Assembly (NCBI GenBank): GCA_021160985.1
Contig: JAGHBN010000082.1
Span: forward strand, 1 to 19,738
Reading direction: 5' to 3'
Source: Thermococcus sp.
GTDB taxonomy: Archaea; Methanobacteriota_B; Thermococci; Thermococcales; Thermococcaceae
DNA length: 19,738 nt
Position numbers and translations under genes: made by a program. Positions 12,756 to 19,738 of this stretch are shown here, piece after piece. How positions within the stretch are numbered: the stretch's first letter is position 1; the number at the start of each line of letters is the position of its first letter. The notes beneath the pieces were generated by a model that searched no databases, was not told where the DNA came from, and worked only from the letters and a program-made list of their open reading frames with translations.

Positions 12756-13808
12756 ATGGGAAAACTCCTGAAATCCAAACGTGAAGTGGGCATCGTTGGA
12801 TACGGTGCATACGTACCAATGAATAGAATCAAGGCAGAGGAGATAGGAAGAGTCTGGGGAGTTTCGAGCTTCCCCATAGAAGAAAAGGCCGTTCCAGGCC
12901 TCGATGAAGACGCACTCACCATAGGAATTGAAGCGGCGAGAAACGCCCTGAAGAGGGCCGGAATTGACCCAAGGCTTATCCGTGCCGTCTGGTTCGGCAG
13001 CGAGAGCAAGCCCTACGCCGTGAAGCCGACCGGCACTGTCATAGCTGAGGCCATAGGTGCGACACCCAATGTGAGCACCGCCGACTTCGAGTTCGCCTGT
13101 AAGGCCGGAACAGAGGCGCTGCAGGCAGCAATTGGCTTTGTTGGCTCCGAGATGGCAGAGTACGCAATGGCCATCGGAGCGGACACCGCCCAGGGCAGGC
13201 CCGGCGACCACCTTGAGTTCACTGCAGGTGCGGGAGGAGCAGCATTCATCGTCGGACCCAAGAGCTCGGAGACAGTAGCTTACTTCGAGGGAAGCTACTC
13301 CTACGTTACAGACACACCCGATTTCTGGAGGAGGCAGCACGAGCACTATCCGAGACACGGCAACAGGTTCACGGGGGAGCCCGCATACTTCCACCACATC
13401 ATAAGCGCGGCTAAGACCCTCATGGAGGAGCTCGGATACTCGCCGAGCGATTTTGACTACGCAGTCTTCCATCAGCCCAACGTCAAGTTCCCGCTGACCG
13501 TCGGCAAGATACTCGGAATCCCCAAGGAGAAAATCCTCCCCGGACTTCTCACTGGAGTCATAGGGAACACCTACAGCGGCGCCACGATGGTGGGAGTTTC
13601 CGCCGTTCTCGACATAGCAAAACCCGGCGACAGAATTCTGTGGGTCTCCTTCGGCTCCGGCGCGGGAAGCGACGCCTTCAGCATTGTCGTGCAGGACGCA
13701 ATAGAGGAGAAGAGAGACCTCGCCCCGAAGACCAGGGACTACGTTGAGAGGAAGCGCTACATCGATTACGCCCTATACGCCAAGGCTAGGAGGAAGTACA
13801 TCCTGTGA
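12756..13808 (+). CDS. Hydroxymethylglutaryl-CoA synthase, archaeal type
   Basis: A 350-residue enzyme that condenses acetoacetyl-CoA and acetyl-CoA to HMG-CoA, the second step of the mevalonate pathway to archaeal lipids. Thiolase-fold residues are in place: Glu83 (GSESKPYAVKPT), acetyl-accepting Cys115 (EFACKAGTE) and His239 (VFHQPN), with GNTYSGATMVG near the C-terminus. Archaeal HMG-CoA synthases are often labelled as KAS III-like. TTG 12741 is in frame, but GGTGGTG at 12747-12753 marks ATG 12756. The stop is embedded in the ribosome site of the thiolase gene, so expression is tightly coupled. Confidence 0.95.
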   Translation: MGKLLKSKREVGIVGYGAYVPMNRIKAEEIGRVWGVSSFPIEEKAVPGLDEDALTIGIEAARNALKRAGIDPRLIRAVWFGSESKPYAVKPTGTVIAEAIGATPNVSTADFEFACKAGTEALQAAIGFVGSEMAEYAMAIGADTAQGRPGDHLEFTAGAGGAAFIVGPKSSETVAYFEGSYSYVTDTPDFWRRQHEHYPRHGNRFTGEPAYFHHIISAAKTLMEELGYSPSDFDYAVFHQPNVKFPLTVGKILGIPKEKILPGLLTGVIGNTYSGATMVGVSAVLDIAKPGDRILWVSFGSGAGSDAFSIVVQDAIEEKRDLAPKTRDYVERKRYIDYALYAKARRKYIL

Positions 13809-13818
13809 GGTGGTTGAA

Positions 13819-14979
13819 ATGAGAAAGGCCGTTATCATCGGTGCCGGTATGGTTCCAGTCGGAGAACACTGGAAGCTCTCCCTGAGGGATATAGCTGTCG
13901 AGGCGCTCCTCAACTCAATGGATGACGCCGGGATCGACAGGGTTGACTCCCTCTACGTCGGCAACATGGCCTCAGGGTCGTTCGTCGAGCAGGAAAACCT
14001 CGGCGCGCTCATAGCTGATTGGGCAGGCCTCGGAAACATTCCCGCTGTTAAAATCGAAGCAGCATGTGCCTCCGGAGGTGCCGCACTCCAGGAGGGCGTT
14101 AAGGCGGTACTCAGCGGGCTTGAGGACGTTGTTGCAGTCGTTGGCGTCGAGAAAATGACGGACACATGGCCCAGCGACACCACACGCTACCTGGCCTACG
14201 CGGCCGATGCGGACTGGGAGCTCTTCCACGGGGCAAGCTTCGTGGCACTCAACGCAATCGTGATGCGCTACTACATGAAGACCTACAGATACACCGAGGA
14301 AGACCTTGCGCTCTTCGCGGTCAACGCCCACACCAACGGTGCCAAGAACCCCTACGCGATGTTCAAGCGCCCGATTAAGGTTGAGACCGTCCTTAAGAGC
14401 CCGTACATTGCCGACCCGCTCAAGCTCTTCGACGCTTCGCCAGTCTGCGATGGTGCGGCATCGGTCATAATAACCACGCCCGAGAAGGCGGGGGAGCTCG
14501 GCGTCCCGAGGGAGAAGTGGGTCGAGGTTGCCGGAATGGGAAGGGCGATAGACACCATAAACCTCGCCAACAGGGAAGACCTGCTCACCCTCAAGGCCGC
14601 GAGGGTCGCTGCCGAGAGGGCCTACAAGATGGCGGGCGTCACGGTCAAAGACATCGACTTCTTCGAGATCCACGATGCGTTCACGATCATGGCTGCCCTG
14701 AGCCTTGAGGCCCTCGGCGTCGCGGAGCGCGGTAAGGGTGCCCAGCTTGCGAAGGAGGGGCAGATAGCGATTGACTCGGACTACCCGATACAGACGATGG
14801 GCGGACTCAAGGCCAGAGGGCACCCAGTCGGAGCCACCGGAATGTACCAGACGGTTGAGGCGGTTCTCCAGCTCCGCGGCGAGGCACCGAACCAGGTTCC
14901 GGATGCGGAGGTCGGCCTGACCCAGAACATAGGTGGTACCGGTTCGAACATAACGGTTAACGTCTTCAGGAGGGTCTGA
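13819..14979 (+). CDS. Acetyl-CoA C-acetyltransferase (archaeal thiolase, SCP2-like)
   Basis: A 386-residue thiolase that makes acetoacetyl-CoA from two acetyl-CoA, the first mevalonate step. The nucleophile is Cys83 (EAACASGGAA); EIHDAF and GLKARGHPVGATG carry the conserved histidines. The usual C-terminal Cys-x-Gly of classical thiolases is replaced by GGTGSN, typical of the SCP2-like archaeal branch. In Methanothermococcus this enzyme, HMG-CoA synthase and DUF35 form one complex that passes acetoacetyl-CoA directly, overcoming unfavourable thiolysis equilibrium. GAGGTGG across the upstream stop gives ATG 13819; the open frame extends upstream but overlaps the synthase gene. Confidence 0.95.
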   Translation: MRKAVIIGAGMVPVGEHWKLSLRDIAVEALLNSMDDAGIDRVDSLYVGNMASGSFVEQENLGALIADWAGLGNIPAVKIEAACASGGAALQEGVKAVLSGLEDVVAVVGVEKMTDTWPSDTTRYLAYAADADWELFHGASFVALNAIVMRYYMKTYRYTEEDLALFAVNAHTNGAKNPYAMFKRPIKVETVLKSPYIADPLKLFDASPVCDGAASVIITTPEKAGELGVPREKWVEVAGMGRAIDTINLANREDLLTLKAARVAAERAYKMAGVTVKDIDFFEIHDAFTIMAALSLEALGVAERGKGAQLAKEGQIAIDSDYPIQTMGGLKARGHPVGATGMYQTVEAVLQLRGEAPNQVPDAEVGLTQNIGGTGSNITVNVFRRV

Positions 14980-14980
14980 A

Positions 14981-15385
14981 ATGGGGAAGCCGATGCAGGT
15001 TTCGAGGCACTGGAGGCACTTCCGCGAGAAGTACCGCCTCATAGGCGGAAAGTGTGAGAACGGCCACCTCTTCTTCCCGCACAGGCAGGTTTGCCCCGTA
15101 TGCGGTTCTAGGAACGTTGAGGAGTACCAGTTCAGCGGAAGGGGCAAGGTGCTCAGCTGGACGATAGTGAGGAACCCACCGAGCGGCTTCGAGTACTACA
15201 AGCCCTATCCTCTCGCCCTCGTCGAGCTCGAGGAGGGGCCCGTCGTCCTCGCCCAGCTCACGGACGTCGACTTCGACGAGATAGACTTTGGAATGGAAGT
15301 CGAGATGGTCACCAGAAAGGTCAGGGAGTTCGACGAGGACGGAATAATCCTCTACTCCTACAAGTTCAGGCCCGTGCTAAAGTGA
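14981..15385 (+). CDS. DUF35 zinc-ribbon/OB-fold protein, bridging subunit of the thiolase-HMGCS complex
   Basis: A 134-residue protein. The N-terminal helix (1-20) is followed by a rubredoxin-like zinc ribbon: Cys25, Cys38 and Cys41 are clear, and His29 (KCENGH) takes the place where most relatives have a fourth cysteine. An OB fold occupies about 50-134 (GKVLSWTIVRNPP onwards). In the archaeal acetoacetyl-CoA thiolase/HMG-CoA synthase complex DUF35 holds the two enzymes together and contributes to a shared CoA-binding site. AGGAGGG lies 6 bases before ATG 14981, one base after the thiolase stop. It is the last gene of the operon. Confidence 0.93.
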   Translation: MGKPMQVSRHWRHFREKYRLIGGKCENGHLFFPHRQVCPVCGSRNVEEYQFSGRGKVLSWTIVRNPPSGFEYYKPYPLALVELEEGPVVLAQLTDVDFDEIDFGMEVEMVTRKVREFDEDGIILYSYKFRPVLK

Positions 15386-15404
15386 TCCACAAACCTTATC
15401 TACA

Positions 15405-15416
15405 TCTTTTTTCAAT
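15405..15416 (+). terminator. T-rich terminator after the mevalonate operon
   Basis: TCTTTTTTCAAT about 20 bases after the DUF35 stop. A TATA-like CTTATCTA (15395-15402) overlaps this area and may start the vapBC transcript. Confidence 0.4.
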
Positions 15417-15433
15417 ATTCTGCAGGTGGGTAT

Positions 15434-15589
15434 ATGGAGGCCATTGAGCTGAAAGCACCCCTAAAAGAGGATGAGCTGAAAAAACTTCTCAAAAAATCCA
15501 GAAAGAAGGGAGTATGGAAAAAGCTTTTCGGGATTGCTAAGGATCTACCTGACTTCAAAGAGGAAGACAGGATGGATGCGAGAGTATGA
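15434..15589 (+). CDS. VapB-type antitoxin (short)
   Basis: A 51-residue protein: MEAIELKAPL, a lysine-rich helical middle (ELKKLLKKSRKKG) and an acidic end, GIAKDLPDFKEEDRMDARV. The LPDF-EEDR-D-R tail is typical of Thermococcales VapB antitoxins that wrap the PIN toxin. GCAGGTGGG at 15422-15430 is the ribosome site for ATG 15434. Its stop overlaps the toxin start in an ATGA arrangement, the normal translational coupling of vapBC. The N-terminal DNA-binding part is short, so autoregulation is uncertain. Confidence 0.78.
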   Translation: MEAIELKAPLKEDELKKLLKKSRKKGVWKKLFGIAKDLPDFKEEDRMDARV

Positions 15590-15828
15590 TAGTCCTACCA
15601 GACACATCTGCACTCGTGGAACTGATCCGAGGCAGTGAAATCGGGAACGCCGTACTCGAGATTCTCGAAGGCTCAGACATCGTCATGATTCCCACCCTTG
15701 TTCTCGCAGAACTGGCGAGCTTTATGAAAAGAAACAACATGGAGAGCGCAAAGAAATATGATGCCATAGTTCTCACCACGGACCATCATTTTAAGATTCT
15801 GGGAAACGCAATAATTCTGGAAAAGTAA
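15586..15828 (+). CDS. VapC-like PIN-domain toxin with internal deletion, probably inactive
   Basis: An 80-residue PIN protein compared with the usual 125-135. The N-terminal half is good: MIVLPDTSALVELIRG with Asp6, then VLAELASF with Glu42. The C-terminal strand KKYDAIVLTTDHHFKILG with Asp66 is also good. The two are joined at about residue 55, and the central helices with the third catalytic aspartate (the usual ADA-IAATA block) are missing, about 45-50 residues. The frame is kept, so this is an in-frame deletion rather than a frameshift. Without the third acidic residue the RNase is probably dead. It overlaps the antitoxin stop by 4 bases. Confidence 0.75.
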   Translation: MIVLPDTSALVELIRGSEIGNAVLEILEGSDIVMIPTLVLAELASFMKRNNMESAKKYDAIVLTTDHHFKILGNAIILEK

Positions 15829-15840
15829 CCCCTGGGTTAT

Positions 15841-15850
15841 CTTTTTATAG
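15841..15850 (+). promoter_or_regulatory. TATA box of the EamA transporter gene (leaderless transcript)
   Basis: CTTTTTATAG, centre about 27 bases before ATG 15873. No ribosome site is visible before that ATG, so a leaderless mRNA is predicted. Confidence 0.6.
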
Positions 15851-15872
15851 ACCGTGAGATACAAGAAAAATC

Positions 15873-16733
15873 ATGGATGTAGCACTTGGAGTGATACTAG
15901 CCATCTCGGCCGCATTCACCTGGGCCCTCGCATCGGTTCTTTCAAAGGTCTCGATGAGAGATATCAATCCCCTCTCCCTCAACGTCGTCAGGCTGTTACT
16001 GAGCTCCGCCTTTTACATTCCCCTCGTTCTCTACCTCGGCCTTCCGGCACTCACACCGGAAAGATGGGCCATTTTGATCCTCTCGGGCCTCATCGGATTC
16101 ACCGTTGCAGACTGGTTCTTCCTCGAGGGAATGCAGCTCATGGGGGTTTCCAGGGCCGCCATTCTCGTCACGTTCCACCCCATTCTCACCATGTTCTTTG
16201 CACATTACACGCTGGGAAGGCCCCTAACCGCGGGACTTCTCGCAGGAGCCCTCTCAATAACGCTCGCGGTCATCCTCACCGCCACTGAGAGCGACCCCCA
16301 CGGGAGGGTCAACTGGAAGGGCGTTGCCTACGTCTTCCTCGCCCAGCTCATGTGGACGTTCGCCGTTATAGCCACCGACTGGCTGGTGGTCGGGGAAAGC
16401 GCCCTTTCAGTCATAGGACTCAGAATAGGATTTGGGGCCCTTGGAGGCCTGTTTTTCATACCCAGCATTAAAAGTGACGTCAAAAAACTCGATAAGAGGG
16501 GATGGGGTCTTATAGGACTCATAACGCTTTCTGGTACAATACTCGGCCACTACTTCTTCACGCTGGCCCTGAAGTTTGCGGGCTCGAGTATCGCAACTCC
16601 TGTGACCGAATCAAGTCCGATAATGGCGTCGATACTCGCCGTCATATTCCTCAAAGAGCGCCTCACAAGAAGGCTGCTGTACGCAATGATTTTAACGACC
16701 CTGGGGATATTGATGATAGGAATCTGGGACTGA
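15873..16733 (+). CDS. EamA/DMT-superfamily transporter
   Basis: A 286-residue membrane protein with two EamA repeats (about 5-140 and 150-285) and ten expected membrane helices, the standard layout of drug/metabolite transporters. The ends of the repeats show the usual pattern: ITLAVILTATES at the end of the first, and ITLSGTILGHYFFTLALKFAGSSIATPV leading into LKERLTRR in the second is summarised here as residues about 214-270. The substrate cannot be predicted; family members export amino acids, metabolites or drugs. ATG 15873 has no ribosome site and fits a leaderless start. The stop abuts the convergent gene at 16734 with no gap. Confidence 0.9.
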   Translation: MDVALGVILAISAAFTWALASVLSKVSMRDINPLSLNVVRLLLSSAFYIPLVLYLGLPALTPERWAILILSGLIGFTVADWFFLEGMQLMGVSRAAILVTFHPILTMFFAHYTLGRPLTAGLLAGALSITLAVILTATESDPHGRVNWKGVAYVFLAQLMWTFAVIATDWLVVGESALSVIGLRIGFGALGGLFFIPSIKSDVKKLDKRGWGLIGLITLSGTILGHYFFTLALKFAGSSIATPVTESSPIMASILAVIFLKERLTRRLLYAMILTTLGILMIGIWD

Positions 16734-17027
16734 TCATGCCCTCTCGATGGTCATCCTATCCCCGTTCTCGAACTCCATTTCCAGCCTTCCCCTCTCCACC
16801 CTCACCTTAACCCCGTCAACGACCGCCTCTATCCGTCCGTTCTCCACTACAACGCCGAGCATCTCGGCGACTTCCTCCACGCTCTTCAGCGAGCCGTTTA
16901 TCGTCGTCTCGAGTTTATCATCATTCCCTTCAATCGTGACCTTTAACTTCCCCTTTCCTTCCCTTATGAAGCTCTCCTCAGCCATTTCCTTCACCTTCTC
17001 GGGCTGCGGTGGGTGTATGCACGGCAT
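16734..17027 (-). CDS. Small conserved-looking protein, unknown function
   Basis: A 97-residue protein starting MPCIHPPQPEKV, with GGGTGGTGG ahead of ATG 17027. The rest alternates short charged strands and turns: GKLKVTIEGN, LETTINGSLKS, a helix VEEVAEMLGV, then VENGRIEAVVDG and VRVERGRLEMEFENG. This looks like a small all-beta protein with one helix. The CxH start (Cys3, His5) is the only possible metal site. I do not recognise a family. It follows the GNAT gene by 12 bases and is probably its operon partner. Confidence 0.72.
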   Translation of the reverse strand: MPCIHPPQPEKVKEMAEESFIREGKGKLKVTIEGNDDKLETTINGSLKSVEEVAEMLGVVVENGRIEAVVDGVKVRVERGRLEMEFENGDRMTIERA

Positions 17028-17039
17028 GCTACCACCACC

Positions 17040-17534
17040 CTAGCTACTCTCCCCACCTTTATCACTCTTCCTCTTCACCATTCGCACCCAGATGCCGCTC
17101 TGCCCAACCTTTTCAAACCCGTAATCACGGTAGAACTGGATGGCCTTTTCGTTCTTCTCGCCGACCCAGAGCTCTATGAGGTCCTTATCCGCGAGGTACT
17201 CGAGGCACTTCTCCATGAGCCGTTTCCCTATGCCGTGGCCCTGATACTTCCTGTCAACAACGAACTCATGGATGGCCCCCACGACTCTCCCCTCGTACTT
17301 GCTGTACCAGTCGCTGTCGCAGACTATAAAGCCCGCTATTTCGTCCCCAACCTTGGCCACGAAAAAGCCGTCTCCAGCCTTATTCCAACACCAACGGAGG
17401 TAGCGCTTCGCGTAGCTCTCCCCTTCGCCACCGTACTCGCGCATCCCCTCGTAGCCTCGCATGTATATCTCCACGAGCCGTTCCAGAGTGCTCTGGTCCA
17501 GCCTCTGCAGCTTCTCTATCTTTACCTCCCTCAT
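17040..17534 (-). CDS. GNAT-family N-acetyltransferase
   Basis: A 164-residue acetyl-CoA-dependent acetyltransferase. The acetyl-CoA loop is QGHGIG (98-103) after FVVDRKY, and NEKAIQFYRDYGFEKVG (128-144) is the usual motif B. HEFVVD supplies the beta-4 strand. The substrate is unknown; the RimI-like size is compatible with protein N-terminal or small-molecule acetylation. The open frame begins at TTG 17549, but a TATA element at 17556-17566 predicts transcription starting at about 17535, so ATG 17534 (MREVKIEK) is chosen as a leaderless start. Divergent from the MBF1 gene. Confidence 0.88.
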   Translation of the reverse strand: MREVKIEKLQRLDQSTLERLVEIYMRGYEGMREYGGEGESYAKRYLRWCWNKAGDGFFVAKVGDEIAGFIVCDSDWYSKYEGRVVGAIHEFVVDRKYQGHGIGKRLMEKCLEYLADKDLIELWVGEKNEKAIQFYRDYGFEKVGQSGIWVRMVKRKSDKGGESS

Positions 17535-17555
17535 CGCTAAAACCTTCAATCGTGG

Positions 17556-17566
17556 GGTTTAAAAAG
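17556..17566. promoter_or_regulatory. Shared TATA element of the GNAT and MBF1 genes
   Basis: GGTTTAAAAAG on the plus strand, CTTTTTAAACC on the minus strand. Leftwards it predicts a start at the GNAT ATG; rightwards it predicts a start near 17588 and a leader of about 18 bases carrying AAAAGGTGG for MBF1. No other good TATA box lies in the 71-base gap. Confidence 0.5.
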
Positions 17567-17605
17567 CCTGAGCCCTACCATAATTGGGACGAAAAGGTGG
17601 TTATC

Positions 17606-18142
17606 ATGGGGAAGGCCAAACCAAGGTACTGCGAGATATGTGGGGCCCCCATAAGAGGGCAGGGGTACAGAATCAGAATAGAGGGGGCGGAAGTTCTCGT
17701 CTGCCACAGGTGCTATGAGAAGTACGGCGGCAAAAAGCCCGGGACCTTCAGCATCATGCCCACAGGCCGGCAGCCCAGGCGCTCTTCGAGGCCCGTTTCG
17801 AGGCCGAGAGCCGCGCCCAAGCCGAAGAGAGAGCGGCCACTGATAACCGAGGAAATAGTTGAGGACTACGCAGAGAGGGTTTACAAGGCCATCCAGAGGT
17901 CGGGAAAGAGTTACGAGGAGCTCTCTCATGAAATCGGGCTTTCAATGAACGATCTCAGGGCCATAGCCCACGGCTACAGAGAGCCCACAATCAAGGAGGC
18001 CAAGAAGCTGGAGAAGTACTTCAAGATAAAGCTGATAGAGAGCGGCGGGGAAGAAGTCCTTGAGAAGCCGACCATACCCAGGGACTACGAGCCGACGCTC
18101 GGTGACATAGCCAACATCAAGATCAAGAAGCGGAAGAAGTAA
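17606..18142 (+). CDS. Multiprotein bridging factor 1 homologue (aMBF1)
   Basis: A 178-residue protein with the archaeal MBF1 plan. The N-terminal zinc ribbon uses Cys9, Cys12, Cys33 and Cys36. A basic proline-rich linker (about 48-76, RRSSRPVSRPRAAPKPKRER) leads to a Cro/C1-type helix-turn-helix (about 80-140, with SYEELSHEIGLSMNDLRAIAHGYREP). A tail ends in KIKKRKK. Eukaryotic MBF1 bridges activators and TBP; the archaeal protein does not act the same way and has been linked to the ribosome, so the role is uncertain. GGTGG at 17596-17600 selects ATG 17606 (MGKAKPRYC) over an upstream in-frame ATG at 17552. Confidence 0.93.
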   Translation: MGKAKPRYCEICGAPIRGQGYRIRIEGAEVLVCHRCYEKYGGKKPGTFSIMPTGRQPRRSSRPVSRPRAAPKPKRERPLITEEIVEDYAERVYKAIQRSGKSYEELSHEIGLSMNDLRAIAHGYREPTIKEAKKLEKYFKIKLIESGGEEVLEKPTIPRDYEPTLGDIANIKIKKRKK

Positions 18143-18272
18143 AACTTTATTTCCCCTTCGAACTATCTGGTAAATTACCCCAATATCTATGTGCTTTTTC
18201 TTTGTGCCCCATAACGTTTATTTACTTTGAGTTCCATTCAAATTTAGAATTTTATCCACGGCGGTGGGGTTT
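18143..18272 (+). promoter_or_regulatory. AT-rich intergenic region with candidate promoter for the beta-CASP nuclease gene
   Basis: No reading frame or RNA is evident. Candidate TATA elements are GTTTATTTAC (18214-18223) and AATTTTATCC (18247-18256). The first would give a start near 18244 and a leader with GGCGGTGGGG before ATG 18273. The region is clearly more AT-rich than the gaps to its left. Confidence 0.4.
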
Positions 18273-19738
18273 ATGAAGATAACTGTCTACGATGGAGCAG
18301 ACAGTATAGGGGGTAACAAAATTCATGTACTGGAAAACAACAATGGCATTTTTCTTGATTTCGGAATGAATTTCGCTAAGTACTCCCTTTACTATCAGGA
18401 TTTCATAGGCGAAAGACCTGCAAGGGGGATCTACGACCTCTGGAGGCTTGGATTGATCCCTCGCCTCAACATTTACAGGGAGGATTTGTTGCCTAAGGAC
18501 ATAGAATCCGAAATATCAATGCACCCTAAGATTCCTGTGAATGCTGTTCTTATAAGCCACGCCCATCTCGATCATGTGGGAAATATTGCTCTTCTTAGTA
18601 AAAACATTCCAATGGTAGGATCATTAGTTACGATGATGATCCTGAAAGCTCTTAGAGATACTGGTCACGGATCCCACCTGGGTATGGAGATTCCATATTA
18701 CTCCCCAAAGCAACGAAAAAAAGGAAATCCTTCAGTTCTCGAATCCAAGTCCAAAAAAGGAGAGCCTTATAAATGGCGAGCCGTGCTCCTAACAGAAAGT
18801 CCAAATCAGGAATCCATCGAGTTCCTTCAAAAGCGTATTGAAGAGGATTTAGGTAAAAACGTAAAACCTATAGAGAAGGGCAGGATAGATGAAATTTCTG
18901 GTGCAGACATTGGATTCGAAATTGAGGCATATCCAGTTGATCATTCCATCCTCGGTGCGACAGCTTATATCGTGGAGGGGGACACTACACTCGCATACAC
19001 AGGAGATTTCAGACTTCACGGTAACCATGCTGATAGTACTCAGAGGTTCATAAAAGCCGCAAAACTTCACGGTAACCATGCTGATAGTACTCAGAGGTTC
19101 ATAAAAGCCGCAAAAAGTGCCAGTATCTTGATCACAGAGGGTACGCGGGTTGGACGCGATGAAGAAGGAAACGTTTCCGAGAAGGAGGTTTACCTAAATG
19201 CCAAGAAAATCGCCGAAGATTCAAAAGGGCTCGTTATTGCAGACTTCTCCGCAAGAAATTTTGAAAGGTTAGAGACATTTAAGCGAATCGCCAAAGAAGT
19301 CGGCCGTGAGCTCGTCATAACTTCGAAGGATGCGTATTTTCTCTACGCCCTCGAACTTGCAACAGGTAATGAGTATCTAAATAATGTAGGCATATACGAG
19401 AATCCAAGGTCGTCCCTACGTGGATGGGAGCAGTGGGTGATGGAGCGCTATGAAGAGCTAAAGGTACCCCCTGAGGAGTTACGGCATGATCCCGATAATT
19501 ATGTCCTGTGCTTTTCCTTCTACGATCTCCCGCATCTGTTGGACGTGAATCCAAAGGGTGGAGTTTACATATACTCCTCCAGCGAGGCTTTCGGCGAAGA
19601 ACAGGAGTTCAGTTTTCTGAGGCTTTGGAACTGGCTCCAGTATTTTGGTTTTGAGGTTTACGGATTCCGGTTGGACAATAATGGAAAGCCTGTTTTTGAA
19701 AAAAGCCTTCACGCCTCGGGGCATGTCTCAAGGGAAGA
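18273..19738 (+). CDS. Metallo-beta-lactamase/beta-CASP nuclease (RNase J-like), 3' end outside window
   Basis: An open frame from ATG 18273 (after GGCGGTGGGG) to the window edge, 488 codons so far with no stop. MBL motif 2 is SHAHLDH (His96, His98, Asp100, His101), motif 3 His224 (PVDHS), motif 4 Asp245 (YTGDFRL). A beta-CASP domain follows, with Asp324 (VIADFSARN) and a C-terminal HASGHVSRE (480-488) as in RNase J. So it is probably a zinc-dependent RNase or DNase. Compared with typical RNase J, it has an extra segment between residues 35 and 85 and a 17-residue duplicated block (248-264 and 265-281). Codons such as ATA, TTA, CGA, CAA and AGT are more common than in neighbours, suggesting different ancestry. 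Precise substrate unknown. Confidence 0.88.
   Translation, partial: MKITVYDGADSIGGNKIHVLENNNGIFLDFGMNFAKYSLYYQDFIGERPARGIYDLWRLGLIPRLNIYREDLLPKDIESEISMHPKIPVNAVLISHAHLDHVGNIALLSKNIPMVGSLVTMMILKALRDTGHGSHLGMEIPYYSPKQRKKGNPSVLESKSKKGEPYKWRAVLLTESPNQESIEFLQKRIEEDLGKNVKPIEKGRIDEISGADIGFEIEAYPVDHSILGATAYIVEGDTTLAYTGDFRLHGNHADSTQRFIKAAKLHGNHADSTQRFIKAAKSASILITEGTRVGRDEEGNVSEKEVYLNAKKIAEDSKGLVIADFSARNFERLETFKRIAKEVGRELVITSKDAYFLYALELATGNEYLNNVGIYENPRSSLRGWEQWVMERYEELKVPPEELRHDPDNYVLCFSFYDLPHLLDVNPKGGVYIYSSSEAFGEEQEFSFLRLWNWLQYFGFEVYGFRLDNNGKPVFEKSLHASGHVSRE
19014..19115 (+). repeat. Perfect 51-bp tandem duplication inside the nuclease gene
   Basis: 19014-19064 and 19065-19115 are identical over 51 bases. 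Each encodes the 17 residues LHGNHADSTQRFIKAAK, so the frame is kept. Removing one copy gives GDFRLHGNHADSTQ...KSASILITEG, which is the layout expected of the family, so the second copy is an insertion. Identity at third codon positions means it is recent, or an assembly error. Confidence 0.95.

Noticed and set aside
13972..15147. A 391-codon minus-strand frame over the thiolase and DUF35 genes
   Set aside because: It spans two well-recognised genes on the plus strand; a GC-rich third codon position creates long antisense frames.
18849..19079. Minus-strand frames at 18849-19079, 19315-19554 and 19479-19724
   Set aside because: All are antisense to one continuous plus-strand frame with full MBL and beta-CASP motifs.
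19014..19115. CRISPR or mobile-element terminal repeat
   Set aside because: Two directly abutting copies without spacers, coding and in frame; a simple tandem duplication explains it.

Overview
The window looks like chromosomal DNA of a hyperthermophilic euryarchaeon of the order Thermococcales, most like Thermococcus. The evidence is the density of genes with archaeal TATA boxes (CTTTTAAG, TTTATA types) and GGTGG/GGTGAT ribosome sites, plus a gene set typical of that order: an FL11-like Lrp regulator, PfpI, ribose-1,5-bisphosphate isomerase, Nop5 with fibrillarin, the archaeal thiolase/HMG-CoA synthase/DUF35 cluster, a SnatA-like MarC protein, a DUF1884 A-domain encapsulin-like protein and MBF1. 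Starts were chosen from ribosome sites or promoter spacing, and several differ from the longest open frame.

Layout. 1-354 (-) is the N-terminus of an FAD oxidoreductase alpha subunit. 355-628 holds its promoter and a GC-rich block that folds and may be an uncharacterised RNA. 629-1795 (-) is a DRG/Obg-type GTPase, divergent from an FL11-like regulator (1915-2367) that has a near-consensus operator over its own transcription start. PfpI follows. 3044-4466 is a three-gene envelope cassette: a membrane-anchored VVGDV-repeat protein, a PspC protein and a small membrane protein. It is followed directly by a CitG-family gene (4467-5393). On the minus strand lie the encapsulin-like DUF1884 gene, a MarC transporter and an OsmC protein (5377-6789). 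A radical SAM gene (leaderless) and a convergent PLP aminotransferase fill 6847-8942.

9179-12645 carries the AMP-pathway isomerase, then nop5 and flpA (the methylation core of box C/D RNPs) and a small membrane-anchored unknown. 12756-15385 is a tight operon for the first two mevalonate-pathway steps, with DUF35 as bridging subunit. 15434-15828 is a VapBC pair whose toxin has lost the middle of its PIN domain. An EamA transporter, an unknown small protein, a GNAT acetyltransferase and MBF1 follow; the last two appear to share one TATA element.

From about 18143 to the right edge the composition becomes AT-richer and codon use changes. This stretch encodes a beta-CASP metallo-beta-lactamase nuclease, open to the window edge, carrying a perfect 51-bp in-frame tandem duplication. 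It is the best candidate for the edge of an accessory or transferred region. The most unusual items are this duplication, the cargo-less encapsulin-like gene, the Psp-like envelope cassette, the GC-rich candidate RNA and the internally deleted toxin.
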